A DNA stretch of 64,000 nt, from NCBI GenBank assembly GCA_024233515.1, contig JACKPO010000005.1, positions 1 to 64,000 on the forward strand, in the 5' to 3' direction. This stretch comes from Chlamydiales bacterium. Lineage in GTDB: Bacteria; Chlamydiota; Chlamydiia; Chlamydiales; Simkaniaceae. Below the pieces are notes generated by a model that was not told the origin of the DNA, ran no database searches, and saw only the letters and a program-made list of their open reading frames with translations. The position numbers and the translations under genes were made by a program. This document shows positions 42,803 through 52,147 of this stretch, in pieces (position 1 is the stretch's first letter; each line of letters starts with the position of its first letter).

Positions 42803-42831
42803 TTGAAAAAGAATGATTTTTGTGCTATCGT
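42803..42831 (+). promoter_or_regulatory. Candidate promoter of the DUF3604 gene
   Basis: TTGAAA (42803-42808, five of six) and TATCGT (42826-42831, four of six) with a 17-base spacer, 53 bases before the GTG start. Confidence 0.4.
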
Positions 42832-42884
42832 CAACCTAAAAATCTAACTCTGAGTACGCGGCAGTGTATTGAGGGTCTAACTGT

Positions 42885-44792
42885 GTGAGTCCTATGCGTC
42901 GATCAATTAGCTATACCGAACCTAAAAGTGCCCTTGCCGGCGAAATCAGAACTTGGAAATTTATTTATACTCCAGCAGGAGACCTTCCTAAGGGAGCAAG
43001 ACTGAAGTTTGATCTAGGTTCGAAAGGACGGGACTTTGATTGGGAGCTCCCCCAAACAAACCTCAAGACAAAGAAAAATTTGATCTGGATGGAAATCCCC
43101 GGAAAGAAAGGGATCGGCGCCACCGAGGTTTCAACACCTGACTCAAACCTCCCACAGTATGAATTTACCCTTCCTGGAGAGGTAAAGGGAGGAGAAGAGA
43201 TCACTATCTTTATGGGAACCCCTGATGAATCTGGAGACGACAAGAAAGGGAACCGCGCGCAGACGCATACCTTCAGACGCCGCCCCTTCGAGCTCTTCAT
43301 CGACCCCAAGGGCAAGGGAGAATACAAAGAGACCGACACCTTTCACATCGATGTGAAAGGGAGCGAGCTTCACCAGATTCGGATCATCGTCCCTTCTGTT
43401 GTAAACAAGAACCAACGGTTCGATGTCATCGTTCGCTTCGAAGACCAGTATGGAAACCTCACGGGGAATGCTCCTGAAGGGACTCTCATCGAGTTTTCTT
43501 ACGAGCGTCTCCGCGAAAACATCAACTGGAAACTCTTCGTTCCAGAAACAGGATTTATCAATCTTCCCAACCTCTATTTCAACGAACCAGGGATCTACAA
43601 GATTCAATTGAAAAATCTTGCAACAAATGAAACCTTCTCCTCTTCTCCCATCAAATGCTTCTCCGATACCGACAGGCAGCTCTATTGGGGAAATTTCCAT
43701 GGGGAATCAGTCCTTTATGATGCAGGAAAAAATATCGAATCGTGCCTCCGCTACATCCGTGATGAAGATGCTCTCCAGTTTTTTGGAACGTCCTCTTTTG
43801 AAAGCGAGCAAGAGACACCCGCCGATGTCTGGAAAGGAATCACGACCCACGTCTCTGATTTCAATGAAGACGACCGCTTCACCACCTTTTTAGGAATGCA
43901 GTGGGCAGGAACACCCGGGGAAGAGGGACTCAGACAAATCATCTACACCAAAGATTCAAAACCCATTCTCCGCAAGAAGGAAAGTAAAGCAAACCACCTC
44001 AAGAAAATCTACAATAGTCACACGCCGAAAGATTTTATCTCAATTCCCTCTTTCACGATGGGATCCGAGACCCTTTATGACTTCGAAAACTTCACCCCCG
44101 ATTATGAAAAGGTTGTTGAGATCTACAATGCTTGGGGCTCTTCGGAGTGTACCAAAGCAGAAGGAAATCCCCGCCCGATCACTTCCAAATCTAAGAAAGG
44201 GATGAAGGAAAAAGGGGAAGGCTCGATCCGCAAGGCCCTCAATAAAAACCTCCGCTTCGGCTTTGTCGCTGGGGGATATGATGATAGGGGTATCTTCCAA
44301 GATCTTTTCGAAACCGATCAAGTACAATATTCTCCAGGACTCACCGCTATCCTTGCAGCCAACCATTCAAGAGATGGGATGATCCAAGCACTCAACAAGA
44401 AATCGTGCTATGCCACGACAGGCCCCCGCATCATTGCAGGACTTGAAATTGCTGGAGCTCCGATGGGCTCAGAGCTCAATTCCAAAGCAAAACCTGGCCT
44501 GGCCTATAACCGCCACATCACCGGTTACGCTGTCGGAACCTCTCCGATCAAGGAGATCCTCATCATCCGAAATGGAAAACCCTTCCATACCTTTACACCG
44601 AGTGATGATACCTATGAATTTGCCTTCGATGACGAAGAGCCTTTAGAGAAAATCGTCATGAAATCGAAAGGAGAGCGCCCTCCCTTTGTTTATTACTACA
44701 TGCGTATCGAACAAAAAGATGGCCACCTAGCATGGACCTCCCCGATTTGGGTTGATCTTGGTGCTCCATCCGTTGAAAAGAAAAAGAAATGA
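42885..44792 (+). CDS. DUF3604-family protein
   Basis: A 635-residue protein with the DUF3604 features: an N-terminal beta-rich region, DRQLYWGNFHGESVLYDAG (the YWGDxHxHS-type block, here with GNFHGES), EEGLRQIIYT, and a C-terminal part with NHSRDGMIQALNKKSCYATTGPRIIA that resembles PHP-like metal-dependent hydrolases. The aspartate and second histidine usual in YWGDxHxHT are replaced, so the metal site may be altered. No signal peptide is present. GTG 42885 is chosen because GAGGG lies nine bases upstream; ATG 42894 is an alternative. Function unknown. Confidence 0.75.
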   Translation: MSPMRRSISYTEPKSALAGEIRTWKFIYTPAGDLPKGARLKFDLGSKGRDFDWELPQTNLKTKKNLIWMEIPGKKGIGATEVSTPDSNLPQYEFTLPGEVKGGEEITIFMGTPDESGDDKKGNRAQTHTFRRRPFELFIDPKGKGEYKETDTFHIDVKGSELHQIRIIVPSVVNKNQRFDVIVRFEDQYGNLTGNAPEGTLIEFSYERLRENINWKLFVPETGFINLPNLYFNEPGIYKIQLKNLATNETFSSSPIKCFSDTDRQLYWGNFHGESVLYDAGKNIESCLRYIRDEDALQFFGTSSFESEQETPADVWKGITTHVSDFNEDDRFTTFLGMQWAGTPGEEGLRQIIYTKDSKPILRKKESKANHLKKIYNSHTPKDFISIPSFTMGSETLYDFENFTPDYEKVVEIYNAWGSSECTKAEGNPRPITSKSKKGMKEKGEGSIRKALNKNLRFGFVAGGYDDRGIFQDLFETDQVQYSPGLTAILAANHSRDGMIQALNKKSCYATTGPRIIAGLEIAGAPMGSELNSKAKPGLAYNRHITGYAVGTSPIKEILIIRNGKPFHTFTPSDDTYEFAFDDEEPLEKIVMKSKGERPPFVYYYMRIEQKDGHLAWTSPIWVDLGAPSVEKKKK

Positions 44793-44974
44793 TTCTGACC
44801 CTTCTTTTTGCACTCGCCCTTCTCCTTCTGTCAGCGCTGCTGCTTGGAATTGGGCGCCTCTTCAAGTCAAAACATCCTTTGGAGTGTAAACGGTGTGGTG
44901 AACCAGAGAAAAAAGAGTGCTCCCTCTGCACAAAAAAAGATCACCTTTCTTCTGAAAAGTGTTCCCAGAAATAA
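44789..44974 (+). CDS. Small Cys-rich membrane protein, NqrM-like
   Basis: A 61-residue protein with one N-terminal membrane helix (LTLLFALALLLLSALLLGIG) and a cytosolic tail carrying CKRC, then CSLC and a final Cys. One membrane helix followed by four cysteines is the layout of NqrM (DUF539), which helps build the iron centre of Na+-NQR, an enzyme found in chlamydiae. The cysteine spacing does not match NqrM well enough for a firm name. ATG 44789 overlaps the DUF3604 stop (ATGA). The last 34 bases overlap the convergent gene. Confidence 0.55.
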   Translation: MILTLLFALALLLLSALLLGIGRLFKSKHPLECKRCGEPEKKECSLCTKKDHLSSEKCSQK

Positions 44975-45780
44975 CGATCTAAACAATCCCGCAGTTTTTG
45001 TCGATTGTCTGCTAAAGTATTAGCCGTCTCCTCTCCGAAAATCTCCCGATGCACACTCGCCTTGTGCTCTTGAATTTTCTGATCTCTTGCTGCCCGTTCC
45101 CGCGTAAGATTTTGCTGATATTCTCCCTCGATCCTCTTCTTAGTCTCCCTATCAGCAGCCTTCTTACTCTCTACCTGAAAATCTTTTCCTAAGCAGTCAT
45201 TCAGAGCTCTGAAAGCATCCTCGAGCTTCTTGACCCCTTCTTCTGCAAACGAGTCAACCAATGTTCCGATTGCATCCTCTAGCTCTTGTTTTGACTTCCA
45301 AAAAGCTTGCTTCGGCTCAGGGTTAGGAAGGGTAACGGTTTGAGCGTGGGGAAGCGCAAAAATATACTCTCTAAAAAACCGCTCCACCGTTAACCCCTCA
45401 GGCTTTTGGGTCTTTTGGCGTGCAAAAAACGCTGTGATGATCCCCTCTACTTTTGGATGAGCAGCAAAGCGCTGGATGACGAACTCCATATTTCCCATCC
45501 GGGTAGAGAGTGGAATCGTGTCTGGAAACCAAAGACTCCGCATCTCCTGAAGCTGGGCTCGTGCACGCTCATCAGGACTATCGAGGTTAGGTGAGCGATA
45601 GCAGGTGATATAGCTATCGCGAAGAGCGGAAAATACCCACTTCACAGCCTCCCAAAGATCAGAAGCCGTGTCCCACCACGTTCGATTTGGAGCTCCATCG
45701 AAAGAAGCCTCCCCCAACCCAGCATCTCCCCAAAGAAGCCTACTCAAAAAATGATTACTTGTATTTCCAACGCCTGCCAT
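44941..45780 (-). CDS. Hypothetical protein with helical C-terminal region
   Basis: A 279-residue protein with no signal peptide or membrane helix. The first 60 residues are Trp- and Gly-containing (TWWDTASDLWEAVKWVF); the C-terminal 100 are strongly charged and helical, probably coiled coil (ETKKRIEGEYQQ, RERAARDQKIQEH). I do not recognise a family. The neighbouring minus gene starts with a similar short Trp-containing region (HLWGVVAWGW), so both may belong to one lineage-specific family. A type III effector is possible but unproven. Confidence 0.7.
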   Translation of the reverse strand: MAGVGNTSNHFLSRLLWGDAGLGEASFDGAPNRTWWDTASDLWEAVKWVFSALRDSYITCYRSPNLDSPDERARAQLQEMRSLWFPDTIPLSTRMGNMEFVIQRFAAHPKVEGIITAFFARQKTQKPEGLTVERFFREYIFALPHAQTVTLPNPEPKQAFWKSKQELEDAIGTLVDSFAEEGVKKLEDAFRALNDCLGKDFQVESKKAADRETKKRIEGEYQQNLTRERAARDQKIQEHKASVHREIFGEETANTLADNRQKLRDCLDRYFWEHFSEER

Positions 45781-45837
45781 TGACCAACCAATTTGGCAGA
45801 GAGTATAGTAGAAAAAAGATTAAAATGGAAAAGAAAA

Positions 45838-45860
45838 GCCATGCCCAGAACGGGCATGGC
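45838..45860 (-). terminator. Rho-independent terminator of the 45875-46957 gene
   Basis: Nine-base perfect stem GCCATGCCC / GGGCATGGC with a five-base loop; on the minus strand it is followed by a T-rich tract (TTTTCTTTTCC), 14 bases after the stop codon. Confidence 0.8.
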
Positions 45861-45874
45861 CCCAAAAAAAGGTT

Positions 45875-46957
45875 TTACTTTTTTGCTGCTTCAGCTTTAG
45901 CTTTAGCTGCTTCTTCAGCAGCCGCTTTCTTCAGTTCCGCAATCAAGTGATCGACAGAAGCTTTTGCTGTCTCACCGAAGGGTCTAGCTTGAACATGATT
46001 CATGAAGTGGTGGAATCCGCTATCCATACCAAAATAACTCAAAAACCCTGGTTTTTGCGCAAGTCGGCTTGCTTGAAGAGTCATCTGTTTACCATCCTCA
46101 TCAACAATCTGAGCTCCAGTCTCTTTGGAATGCCGTTCAGTTTGATACTCCCAAATGATTCTTCTTTCTGCATCGTCTAGCTTGCGGTCAAACATAAAGA
46201 GCACCATTTCTTTAAATCTTAGAGTGTGGAAAGCTTTGAATACTTCAGCACGTGCCAGTGGAGTGATCTTCGCTTCAACAAGTTTTTGAAGAGCTTCCAC
46301 ATCTAGGTCTTCGAGCTTTAGCGCGTGCTGATCTGCTTCTAAGATTGCTTGCTGCTCAGTTTGAGAAAGCTTCTCAAAGCAAATGCGGGCTTGCTCATCC
46401 GTTACCCCATTTGTGCTCAAAAAAAGGTCAAGGTAAACGGCCTTGTTCTCCAGGGGAATTCTTTGGGCAAGAATTTTCGCTGTTTCATCAAGTAAGTATG
46501 CAGGATCTTTTCGAAGTGTTTCTTTCAGAGAAGTCATAAATTCTGGAGAATTACTCTCCGGAGCATAAAGAGCCGCTGCTAATTGAGTTACTCCTCGAAA
46601 GCCATTCATCGCAGCCAATATATCTTTAAATTCGGCTTTCGGTTGTTTCTCTGCTCCCTCCAAAAGGAGCTCTTCTGCAAAGGCAACAAAAGCATCCGGC
46701 TTACTAAATCCAAGGGTTTTATAATCACTGATCAAATGGGCCAACTTTTGTGAAGCTGTTTTTTTGCCTTCAAAAGTGTCTTTCATCGCCTTTTGAGGGA
46801 CAGAATAATCGCCACGAGCAGTTGCCCATCCCCATGCGACAACACCCCAAAGGTGATCCACAACGGGGGTTGAGGTTGTCACAACTTTTTGGTCTGTAGT
46901 GGGTGCTGGGCCTACAGGGGTTTGAGCTTGTGGGGTTGTATTTGTAACTGTTGCCAT
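45875..46957 (-). CDS. Hypothetical soluble alpha-helical protein
   Basis: A 360-residue protein. The N-terminal 30 residues are Thr/Pro/Gln-rich and unfolded in appearance (TTPQAQTPVGPAPTT), as in type III secreted proteins, followed by a mainly helical domain and an Ala/Lys/Glu C-terminus (EEAAKAKAEAAKK). No membrane segments are clear. ATG at 46957 is preferred over an in-frame ATG six bases upstream because AAGGAGG then has normal spacing. A perfect ribosome site and a strong terminator suggest high expression as a single gene. Function unknown. Confidence 0.78.
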   Translation of the reverse strand: MATVTNTTPQAQTPVGPAPTTDQKVVTTSTPVVDHLWGVVAWGWATARGDYSVPQKAMKDTFEGKKTASQKLAHLISDYKTLGFSKPDAFVAFAEELLLEGAEKQPKAEFKDILAAMNGFRGVTQLAAALYAPESNSPEFMTSLKETLRKDPAYLLDETAKILAQRIPLENKAVYLDLFLSTNGVTDEQARICFEKLSQTEQQAILEADQHALKLEDLDVEALQKLVEAKITPLARAEVFKAFHTLRFKEMVLFMFDRKLDDAERRIIWEYQTERHSKETGAQIVDEDGKQMTLQASRLAQKPGFLSYFGMDSGFHHFMNHVQARPFGETAKASVDHLIAELKKAAAEEAAKAKAEAAKK

Positions 46958-47045
46958 AATCATCCTCCTTGAAGGGGTTTGGATTGGTGTAAAGCAAGAA
47001 TTTTAATTATTAAGGAAATATTAAGCAACGAAAAGGAGAACTTTT

Positions 47046-48758
47046 GTGGATTTTTTTTTTACATCGTGTCAGGATAGGAGGATGAGAAAATGGTTGTTCT
47101 TCCTTTTATGTTCTCTCTCTTTGTTTGCCGAAGAGGTCCCGAAAATCTCGAAGTATCAGGTCCTTTACCTACTGCAGGCGGGAGAAGTCGAGCGGGGCGT
47201 TGAACTCTATCAAAAGTATGTCGAAGAGATCGGCCGTCATGACTTTCCTATTTTAGAAGAGATGGGACACCTCCTTTTGCAATTAGGTGCGCAAAGTGGC
47301 GATGAAGAAAGTCTCCTCTTAAGTATGTATGGACTGGGGATCGCCGGTTCACTAGAAGGGATGGATCTTTATGAGATGGGAATGACAAGCCGCAATCCCC
47401 TGACGCAAATGGCAACGATTCAATTTTTGGCGCGGATGCAGGATGATCGCGTCGAGGATCTTCTCTTCAAGGCCTTTTCCTCTCCCTTTTTGCAGGTGCG
47501 GATGGAAGCGGCCTACGCCCTTGCGATAAAGCGGTCGGAAAAGGTAACGGGAATGGTCGACTCTCTCATGCAAAAGCTTCCCGATTTTGTTCACGTCTAC
47601 TTTCCTGAGCTTTTTGCAATGATTGGGACCCCAGATGCCATGGGGGTATTGAAACGGATGGTTGGGCACCCTTATTTAACGGTTAGGCTCGCATCGATTT
47701 TGGCAGCCGCCAAATATGGACGAGACGATTTCCTTGCAGAAATTCGCGCAGGAGCGACCCATGCAGATCAAGCAGAGCAAGAAACATGCGCTGCAGCGCT
47801 AGGTTATCTCAAAGACTCTCATTCCATTCCCCTTTTAAAAAATCTCTCTGAATCAAGCAACATCAACGTGAAACTCTCGGCATGCCGCTCGCTTGAGAAA
47901 CTCGGCGACTTGCAATTTCGAGAGCCGATCATTGAAAGTGCGCTTAAGAAAAACCCTTTGGCGATTCCGATGCTTGCCGACATTCCCAACACCGAATCAC
48001 TCCTCACCTCTCTCCTTCATGACTACAACGTGCAAATTCGGGCAAATGCAGCCCTTGTCCTCCTTAAAAAACGAAACCCCGCATGCGTCCCCACTTTAAT
48101 CCATATGCTTATTAAAGATGAGAAGGATTTAGGGTTCCAGCCGGTCTATTCTTTGGGGCATGCAATGATGGCTTGGAAGGTGATTCCCTCAAGCACACAA
48201 GTGGCAAAGCAGATGCAAGTCGATATCCCTTCGCTGTCTCTTGCCCTTAAAGAGCAGATCTTGATGGATGCCATGGAGCTTCCTGAAAAAGATTTTCTTG
48301 AGATCGCGAAAGTGATCTTCGAAAAACGGGAGAACGAGCTGATTCCCCTCCTCGTCCATCTGTTGGAAAATCGGAAAAGTCCCGAGGCGATTGCTCTTCT
48401 TGAAAAAGAATCGAAGCGAGCAGGGGCTCCTTTTATTCGGACCTATTGCCACCTCGCCCTTTATCGGATGAAGCAAGAAGGCGTCTACGCCGACTTTATC
48501 TACGATTGGATCGAAAAAGGGGGCGATCACGAACTCTTTCAGTTCCGCGAAATTCTTTCTTGGACAGAACGGAGTGAAAAGGGAGATCCTTACCTCCTCA
48601 CTCCTAAAGAAACCTCTCGCCTCCTCATTGAAGGATATGAAAGTTTAGTGGAGAGTCAGGAAATCCGTGGCATCGACCTTTTAGTGAAGGCCATTGGAGA
48701 GGGACATAAAAAAAATCGCTTTGTCCTCGCTGGACTCTTGCTCAAGGCGATCCAATAA
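47046..48758 (+). CDS. HEAT-repeat-like exported protein
   Basis: A 570-residue protein with a signal peptide (MRKWLFFLLCSLSLFAEE after a short extension) and helical repeats through the mature part: NPLTQMATIQFLARM, FLQVRMEAAYALAIK, HPYLTVRLASILAAAK, NINVKLSACRSLEKL and NVQIRANAALVLLKK are HEAT/PBS-lyase-type units. GTG 47046 has AAGGAG seven bases upstream; ATG 47082 is preceded directly by GGAGG with no spacing, so GTG is preferred although it lengthens the signal peptide. It ends 15 bases before lptD, so an accessory role in outer-membrane assembly is possible. Confidence 0.82.
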   Translation: MDFFFTSCQDRRMRKWLFFLLCSLSLFAEEVPKISKYQVLYLLQAGEVERGVELYQKYVEEIGRHDFPILEEMGHLLLQLGAQSGDEESLLLSMYGLGIAGSLEGMDLYEMGMTSRNPLTQMATIQFLARMQDDRVEDLLFKAFSSPFLQVRMEAAYALAIKRSEKVTGMVDSLMQKLPDFVHVYFPELFAMIGTPDAMGVLKRMVGHPYLTVRLASILAAAKYGRDDFLAEIRAGATHADQAEQETCAAALGYLKDSHSIPLLKNLSESSNINVKLSACRSLEKLGDLQFREPIIESALKKNPLAIPMLADIPNTESLLTSLLHDYNVQIRANAALVLLKKRNPACVPTLIHMLIKDEKDLGFQPVYSLGHAMMAWKVIPSSTQVAKQMQVDIPSLSLALKEQILMDAMELPEKDFLEIAKVIFEKRENELIPLLVHLLENRKSPEAIALLEKESKRAGAPFIRTYCHLALYRMKQEGVYADFIYDWIEKGGDHELFQFREILSWTERSEKGDPYLLTPKETSRLLIEGYESLVESQEIRGIDLLVKAIGEGHKKNRFVLAGLLLKAIQ

Positions 48759-48773
48759 GTTATACTTTGGCGC

Positions 48774-50861
48774 ATGCGTTTTTTTGTTTGGATCTTTCTC
48801 CTTACGACTCTTTCACTCTTTGCAGCTCCGCAAGAGTTTACGGTCAATTTAAAAAACCCTGAGTACCAGGGTGGGGTGATCTCTACACACCAGGGTGGGG
48901 TGATTGAATCTCCAGAAATTCGGATCCAAGCGCGTCACATTATCTACATCCAAAAGGTGGAAAAAGGGGAAGAGGTTCATCGGGTCATTGCTGAAGGGGA
49001 TCTCATGCTTGACAGTGGAGGACATACCTACGTTGGACGCCGATTGGAGTATGATTTTGTGACAAAGACAGGGGTTGTCTACGATGGGGTGACAGCCATC
49101 GATCTTTGGTTTTTAGGAGGGGAAAAAATTCGCCTTAACAGCGACCGGAGTTTTTATCTCTACAACTCTTTCGTCACCACCTCTGAAAGTCAAAAAGCTG
49201 ACTGGAAACTCCATACACGCGAGGTGGAGATCACCAAAAAACACCTCCTCTCTGCGAAAAATGTCACCTTCCGTTTTTTTGAAACACCGATCCTTTGGCT
49301 TCCCGCCTTTAAGAGTAACCTCAAAGCTTTTGCCGACTCCCCCGTGCGCTATAAGGTGGATTGGGATACGGGGCTTTTCCCCAAGCTTAGCATGCGTTAC
49401 CGCGTCTATTCTTCCGAGTTTTTAGACCTTTACTTCAAGCTCAACATCCGCGCCTCAAAAGGGGTGGGAGGAGCAATGGAAACCGACTATAAATCGCTAG
49501 ATAAACGGACAAAGTTTCGGACCCGCAGCTACCTTGACCACGACGCGTTTTACCGAGACACCAATCCCGATAAGCCCCGCACCCACTACCGGATGCAAGG
49601 GCAGTACGATGCGATCAGTGAAAATGAGCAAGCAACCTTTCATGCACACTATGACTGGCTCAGCGATAAAAATATGCAGACTGATTTTGGGAGTGAAGAT
49701 TTTGAGCTGAATACCGCCAAGCAAACGGCTCTTAAAATCCGCACCTTCCAAGATTGGATGATCTTTGGAGTCGATGGAAAATTTCGGGTGAATGGATTCC
49801 AAGGAATGAAGCAAGAACTTCCTGAATCGTTTTGGACCCCTAAACCCTTTGTCTTGGGATCGAGTGGAATCGTTTCTGAAAATCGTTTAAAAGTTGCCTA
49901 CTTGGATTATGTCTCTGCAAAGGACATCGAGCCCGATGTCCCCGACTTTAGCGCCGCCCGCCTTTCTGCTCACCACACCCTCTACCGCTCCTTTTCTGCA
50001 GGAGGGTTTTCTCTGACCCCCCTAGTGGGCGTTGATGGAGTCTTTTATGGGGATAGCCAACAAGACAAACCTGCTGCCCTTGGCGTTTTCTCTTATCAGC
50101 TCCTTGCCGATCTTACACTCAAAAAGAACTACCCCTCCTTCCGCCACGTCTTAAAACCCTATCTTCATTACCGCGGAATGACCCATCCGACCATCTCCCC
50201 CAACACCCCCTACATCTTTAATATTCAAGATGGGTTTAACCGCCTCAATGTGATTCAGTCGGGAGTACGGAATCTTTTTTACTTCAAAGATAAACCTCTT
50301 TTCGAACCAAACATCATTGCCGATCTTTCAGCTTTTACCTTCCTTGGAGATGAAACGTTTCGAAAAGTGGTTCCAAAAGCGCGAGGAACTTTTATTTGGA
50401 ATTTCCCTTCATGGAGACTCAGTAGTAAGCTTGGTTGGAACATCGAAAAGCAGGTCCTTGACTTCGCCAACATTGGTCTTGCCTGGACGGTCAGTGAACA
50501 CTTTGCCTTTAAAACAGAGTTTCGTCATCGAAGCCGGTTTGATTGGAGAAAGGGAGATCCCGATAACTTTGTGATGGAAGTGACAAGGCCCATCTCCGAA
50601 CTCCTTCACTCTCCCCTTTCCGATGGACGAAATACCCTCCTTACACGCCTTCAAATGCAACTTGCACCCCAATGGACCGTCCGCTTCGATTCCCATATCG
50701 GCTGGGGACGAGGTGGAGAACCGAATTATAACGAAGCCCGCGTCGAACTCATTACCCTTATTAGTACAAGTTGGTGTCTTCGCCTAATCTTCATCCACTC
50801 CCCTGCTCCCCATAAGAAAAACGACCGGTTCACATTCGGAATGTCATTAGTCAAAAAGTGA
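48774..50861 (+). CDS. lptD: LPS-assembly outer-membrane protein LptD
   Basis: A 695-residue protein. Signal peptide (FVWIFLLTTLSLFAA), then an OstA/LptA-like periplasmic region (about 25-150, with ESPEIRIQARHIIYIQ, VIAEGDLMLDSGG and VGRRLEYDF), and a long beta-barrel part with regularly alternating aromatic strands (FRTRSYLDHDAFYRD, YLHYRGMTHPT, RFDWRKGDPDNF) ending in a C-terminal SLVKK. It inserts LPS in the outer leaflet. Sequence likeness is to the chlamydial LptD, which diverges from the enterobacterial one. The last 15 bases overlap the convergent minus gene. Confidence 0.87.
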   Translation: MRFFVWIFLLTTLSLFAAPQEFTVNLKNPEYQGGVISTHQGGVIESPEIRIQARHIIYIQKVEKGEEVHRVIAEGDLMLDSGGHTYVGRRLEYDFVTKTGVVYDGVTAIDLWFLGGEKIRLNSDRSFYLYNSFVTTSESQKADWKLHTREVEITKKHLLSAKNVTFRFFETPILWLPAFKSNLKAFADSPVRYKVDWDTGLFPKLSMRYRVYSSEFLDLYFKLNIRASKGVGGAMETDYKSLDKRTKFRTRSYLDHDAFYRDTNPDKPRTHYRMQGQYDAISENEQATFHAHYDWLSDKNMQTDFGSEDFELNTAKQTALKIRTFQDWMIFGVDGKFRVNGFQGMKQELPESFWTPKPFVLGSSGIVSENRLKVAYLDYVSAKDIEPDVPDFSAARLSAHHTLYRSFSAGGFSLTPLVGVDGVFYGDSQQDKPAALGVFSYQLLADLTLKKNYPSFRHVLKPYLHYRGMTHPTISPNTPYIFNIQDGFNRLNVIQSGVRNLFYFKDKPLFEPNIIADLSAFTFLGDETFRKVVPKARGTFIWNFPSWRLSSKLGWNIEKQVLDFANIGLAWTVSEHFAFKTEFRHRSRFDWRKGDPDNFVMEVTRPISELLHSPLSDGRNTLLTRLQMQLAPQWTVRFDSHIGWGRGGEPNYNEARVELITLISTSWCLRLIFIHSPAPHKKNDRFTFGMSLVKK

Positions 50862-51251
50862 TCGATAACGCTCCCCGAAAGAATGGATCACATTCGCTCC
50901 AAACCGATACGGAAGATAGTGGCGATGCCCATAGGGTGTTTCTCCATCGAGAAGCGCTAAAAGATAGATCCCATTTTCAAGATGAATAAAGGAAGAGGGA
51001 ATCGATACTGCCAATCCTTTATGAAGTAACGAACGCATGAGATAGGGAAAAAGGATTCTGAAAGCAATCCCTGCAACCACAGGAAAGTCTTTGGGTTCCC
51101 AACCCTCGATCAGCCGCTGGGAAAAATGGACCGTTGTTCCATAAACAAACGCATCGAGAAAGAGCGGTCTCCGAAAGGGAGTTGCATCCAACCCTTTTGC
51201 AAATATTACCGATCCCCATCCTTCCCATGTCGATCGTAAAATGGTGCCCAT
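50847..51251 (-). CDS. Hypothetical protein, small minus-strand cluster, gene 3
   Basis: A 134-residue protein with moderately hydrophobic segments (VVAGIAFRILFPYLM, GIYLLALL) and no signal peptide. I do not recognise it. It starts two bases after the stop of the preceding minus gene, so the three genes 52029-50847 are surely co-transcribed. Its tail overlaps lptD by 15 bases on the other strand. Confidence 0.65.
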   Translation of the reverse strand: MGTILRSTWEGWGSVIFAKGLDATPFRRPLFLDAFVYGTTVHFSQRLIEGWEPKDFPVVAGIAFRILFPYLMRSLLHKGLAVSIPSSFIHLENGIYLLALLDGETPYGHRHYLPYRFGANVIHSFGERYRSLFD

Positions 51252-51253
51252 GG

Positions 51254-51625
51254 CTACTCTTTAGGGGTAAAATACAAAAAGTAGGTTTTTTTAGCGCTTA
51301 GCAGTGCTCCAATACTGAGAGACAGCCCCACCTTTTCAGATAGGGTAAAACCACAAATGTCATTTAAGAGGGAAAACCAACCCCTTCCAGAAAGGAGTGC
51401 CAACACATAACTCATAATCCCGATCGCATGTTTGACCACCCACTGATCTGGTTCGTACTGCTCCTGCATCTCAACGGAGCGGTGCGCAATGATCATGGCT
51501 GTCGTCATCCAAAGGGCACCAAAGACCGTCCCCTCTTTGGGGTCTCCTTTTTCTAAGAACCGGACGGACTCATGCCCAATAAGAGCTCCCCCTATTAAAG
51601 GGAAGGCCACAGCCCCGCAGACCAT
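51254..51625 (-). CDS. Small membrane protein, minus-strand cluster, gene 2
   Basis: A 123-residue protein with about three hydrophobic segments (VCGAVAFPLIGGALIG, ALWMTTAMIIAH, IMSYVLALLSG, GLSLSIGALLS). The Gly/Ala-rich membrane segments resemble those of the preceding gene. No family recognised. ATG 51625 follows AAGAAG and lies five bases after the upstream stop. Confidence 0.65.
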   Translation of the reverse strand: MVCGAVAFPLIGGALIGHESVRFLEKGDPKEGTVFGALWMTTAMIIAHRSVEMQEQYEPDQWVVKHAIGIMSYVLALLSGRGWFSLLNDICGFTLSEKVGLSLSIGALLSAKKTYFLYFTPKE

Positions 51626-51630
51626 GCTTC

Positions 51631-52029
51631 TTAACGGTTGGCGCTTGCGTAAATCGACCCAAATTCTGCAAGGAGTGCTAGGTAGGTAAACTGTTCAGAG
51701 ATCTTCACCCCTAGCAGATCTTTAGTCAATTGCCGCGTATAGGGAACAGAAACCGCGAGAGCAGCAAGGGCTCCCACAGCAATCGCTCCTTTCACCCAGT
51801 TCTCTTGATTCTTCTTTTGTAGTTCAATGCTTGCTGCAGCAATCATAAAGGTGACCACACCCCGGACAGCTCCATACTTGCATGCATCGATAAAATGAGG
51901 CGCAGCCGTTCGCATCACCTTTTTTGCCAGCCCCAGTTGGTTGAGCCCCCAAGCTCCTGCCCCAGTCACCAAGGCAGTCATCGCTAACGCTTGTCCTCCA
52001 AATCGAATTGAATCCACTTTGTCCTCCAT
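51631..52029 (-). CDS. Small membrane protein, minus-strand cluster, gene 1
   Basis: A 132-residue protein with four Ala/Gly-rich hydrophobic segments (LAMTALVTGAGAWGL, GVVTFMIAAASIEL, AIAVGALAALAVSV, YLALLAEFGSIYAS). The start MEDKVDSIRF at 52029 is chosen over an in-frame ATG at 52131, since the extra N-terminus is Asn/Lys-rich and AGGT lies upstream of 52029. It is divergent from the large gene at 52148, whose N-terminus also carries membrane hairpins, so the four may form one functional set. Function unknown; Inc-like topology is a possibility. Confidence 0.68.
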   Translation of the reverse strand: MEDKVDSIRFGGQALAMTALVTGAGAWGLNQLGLAKKVMRTAAPHFIDACKYGAVRGVVTFMIAAASIELQKKNQENWVKGAIAVGALAALAVSVPYTRQLTKDLLGVKISEQFTYLALLAEFGSIYASANR

Positions 52030-52147
52030 TGTTACCTGTGAAGAAAAGAGCCTACCCGATTCAAGATTAAATTTGAAGTTTTTACTGTTGTTTTTTTTAA
52101 GGCATTTTTCTAGAATGTTTCTGGAAATCAAACGAAAAGCATTTTTT

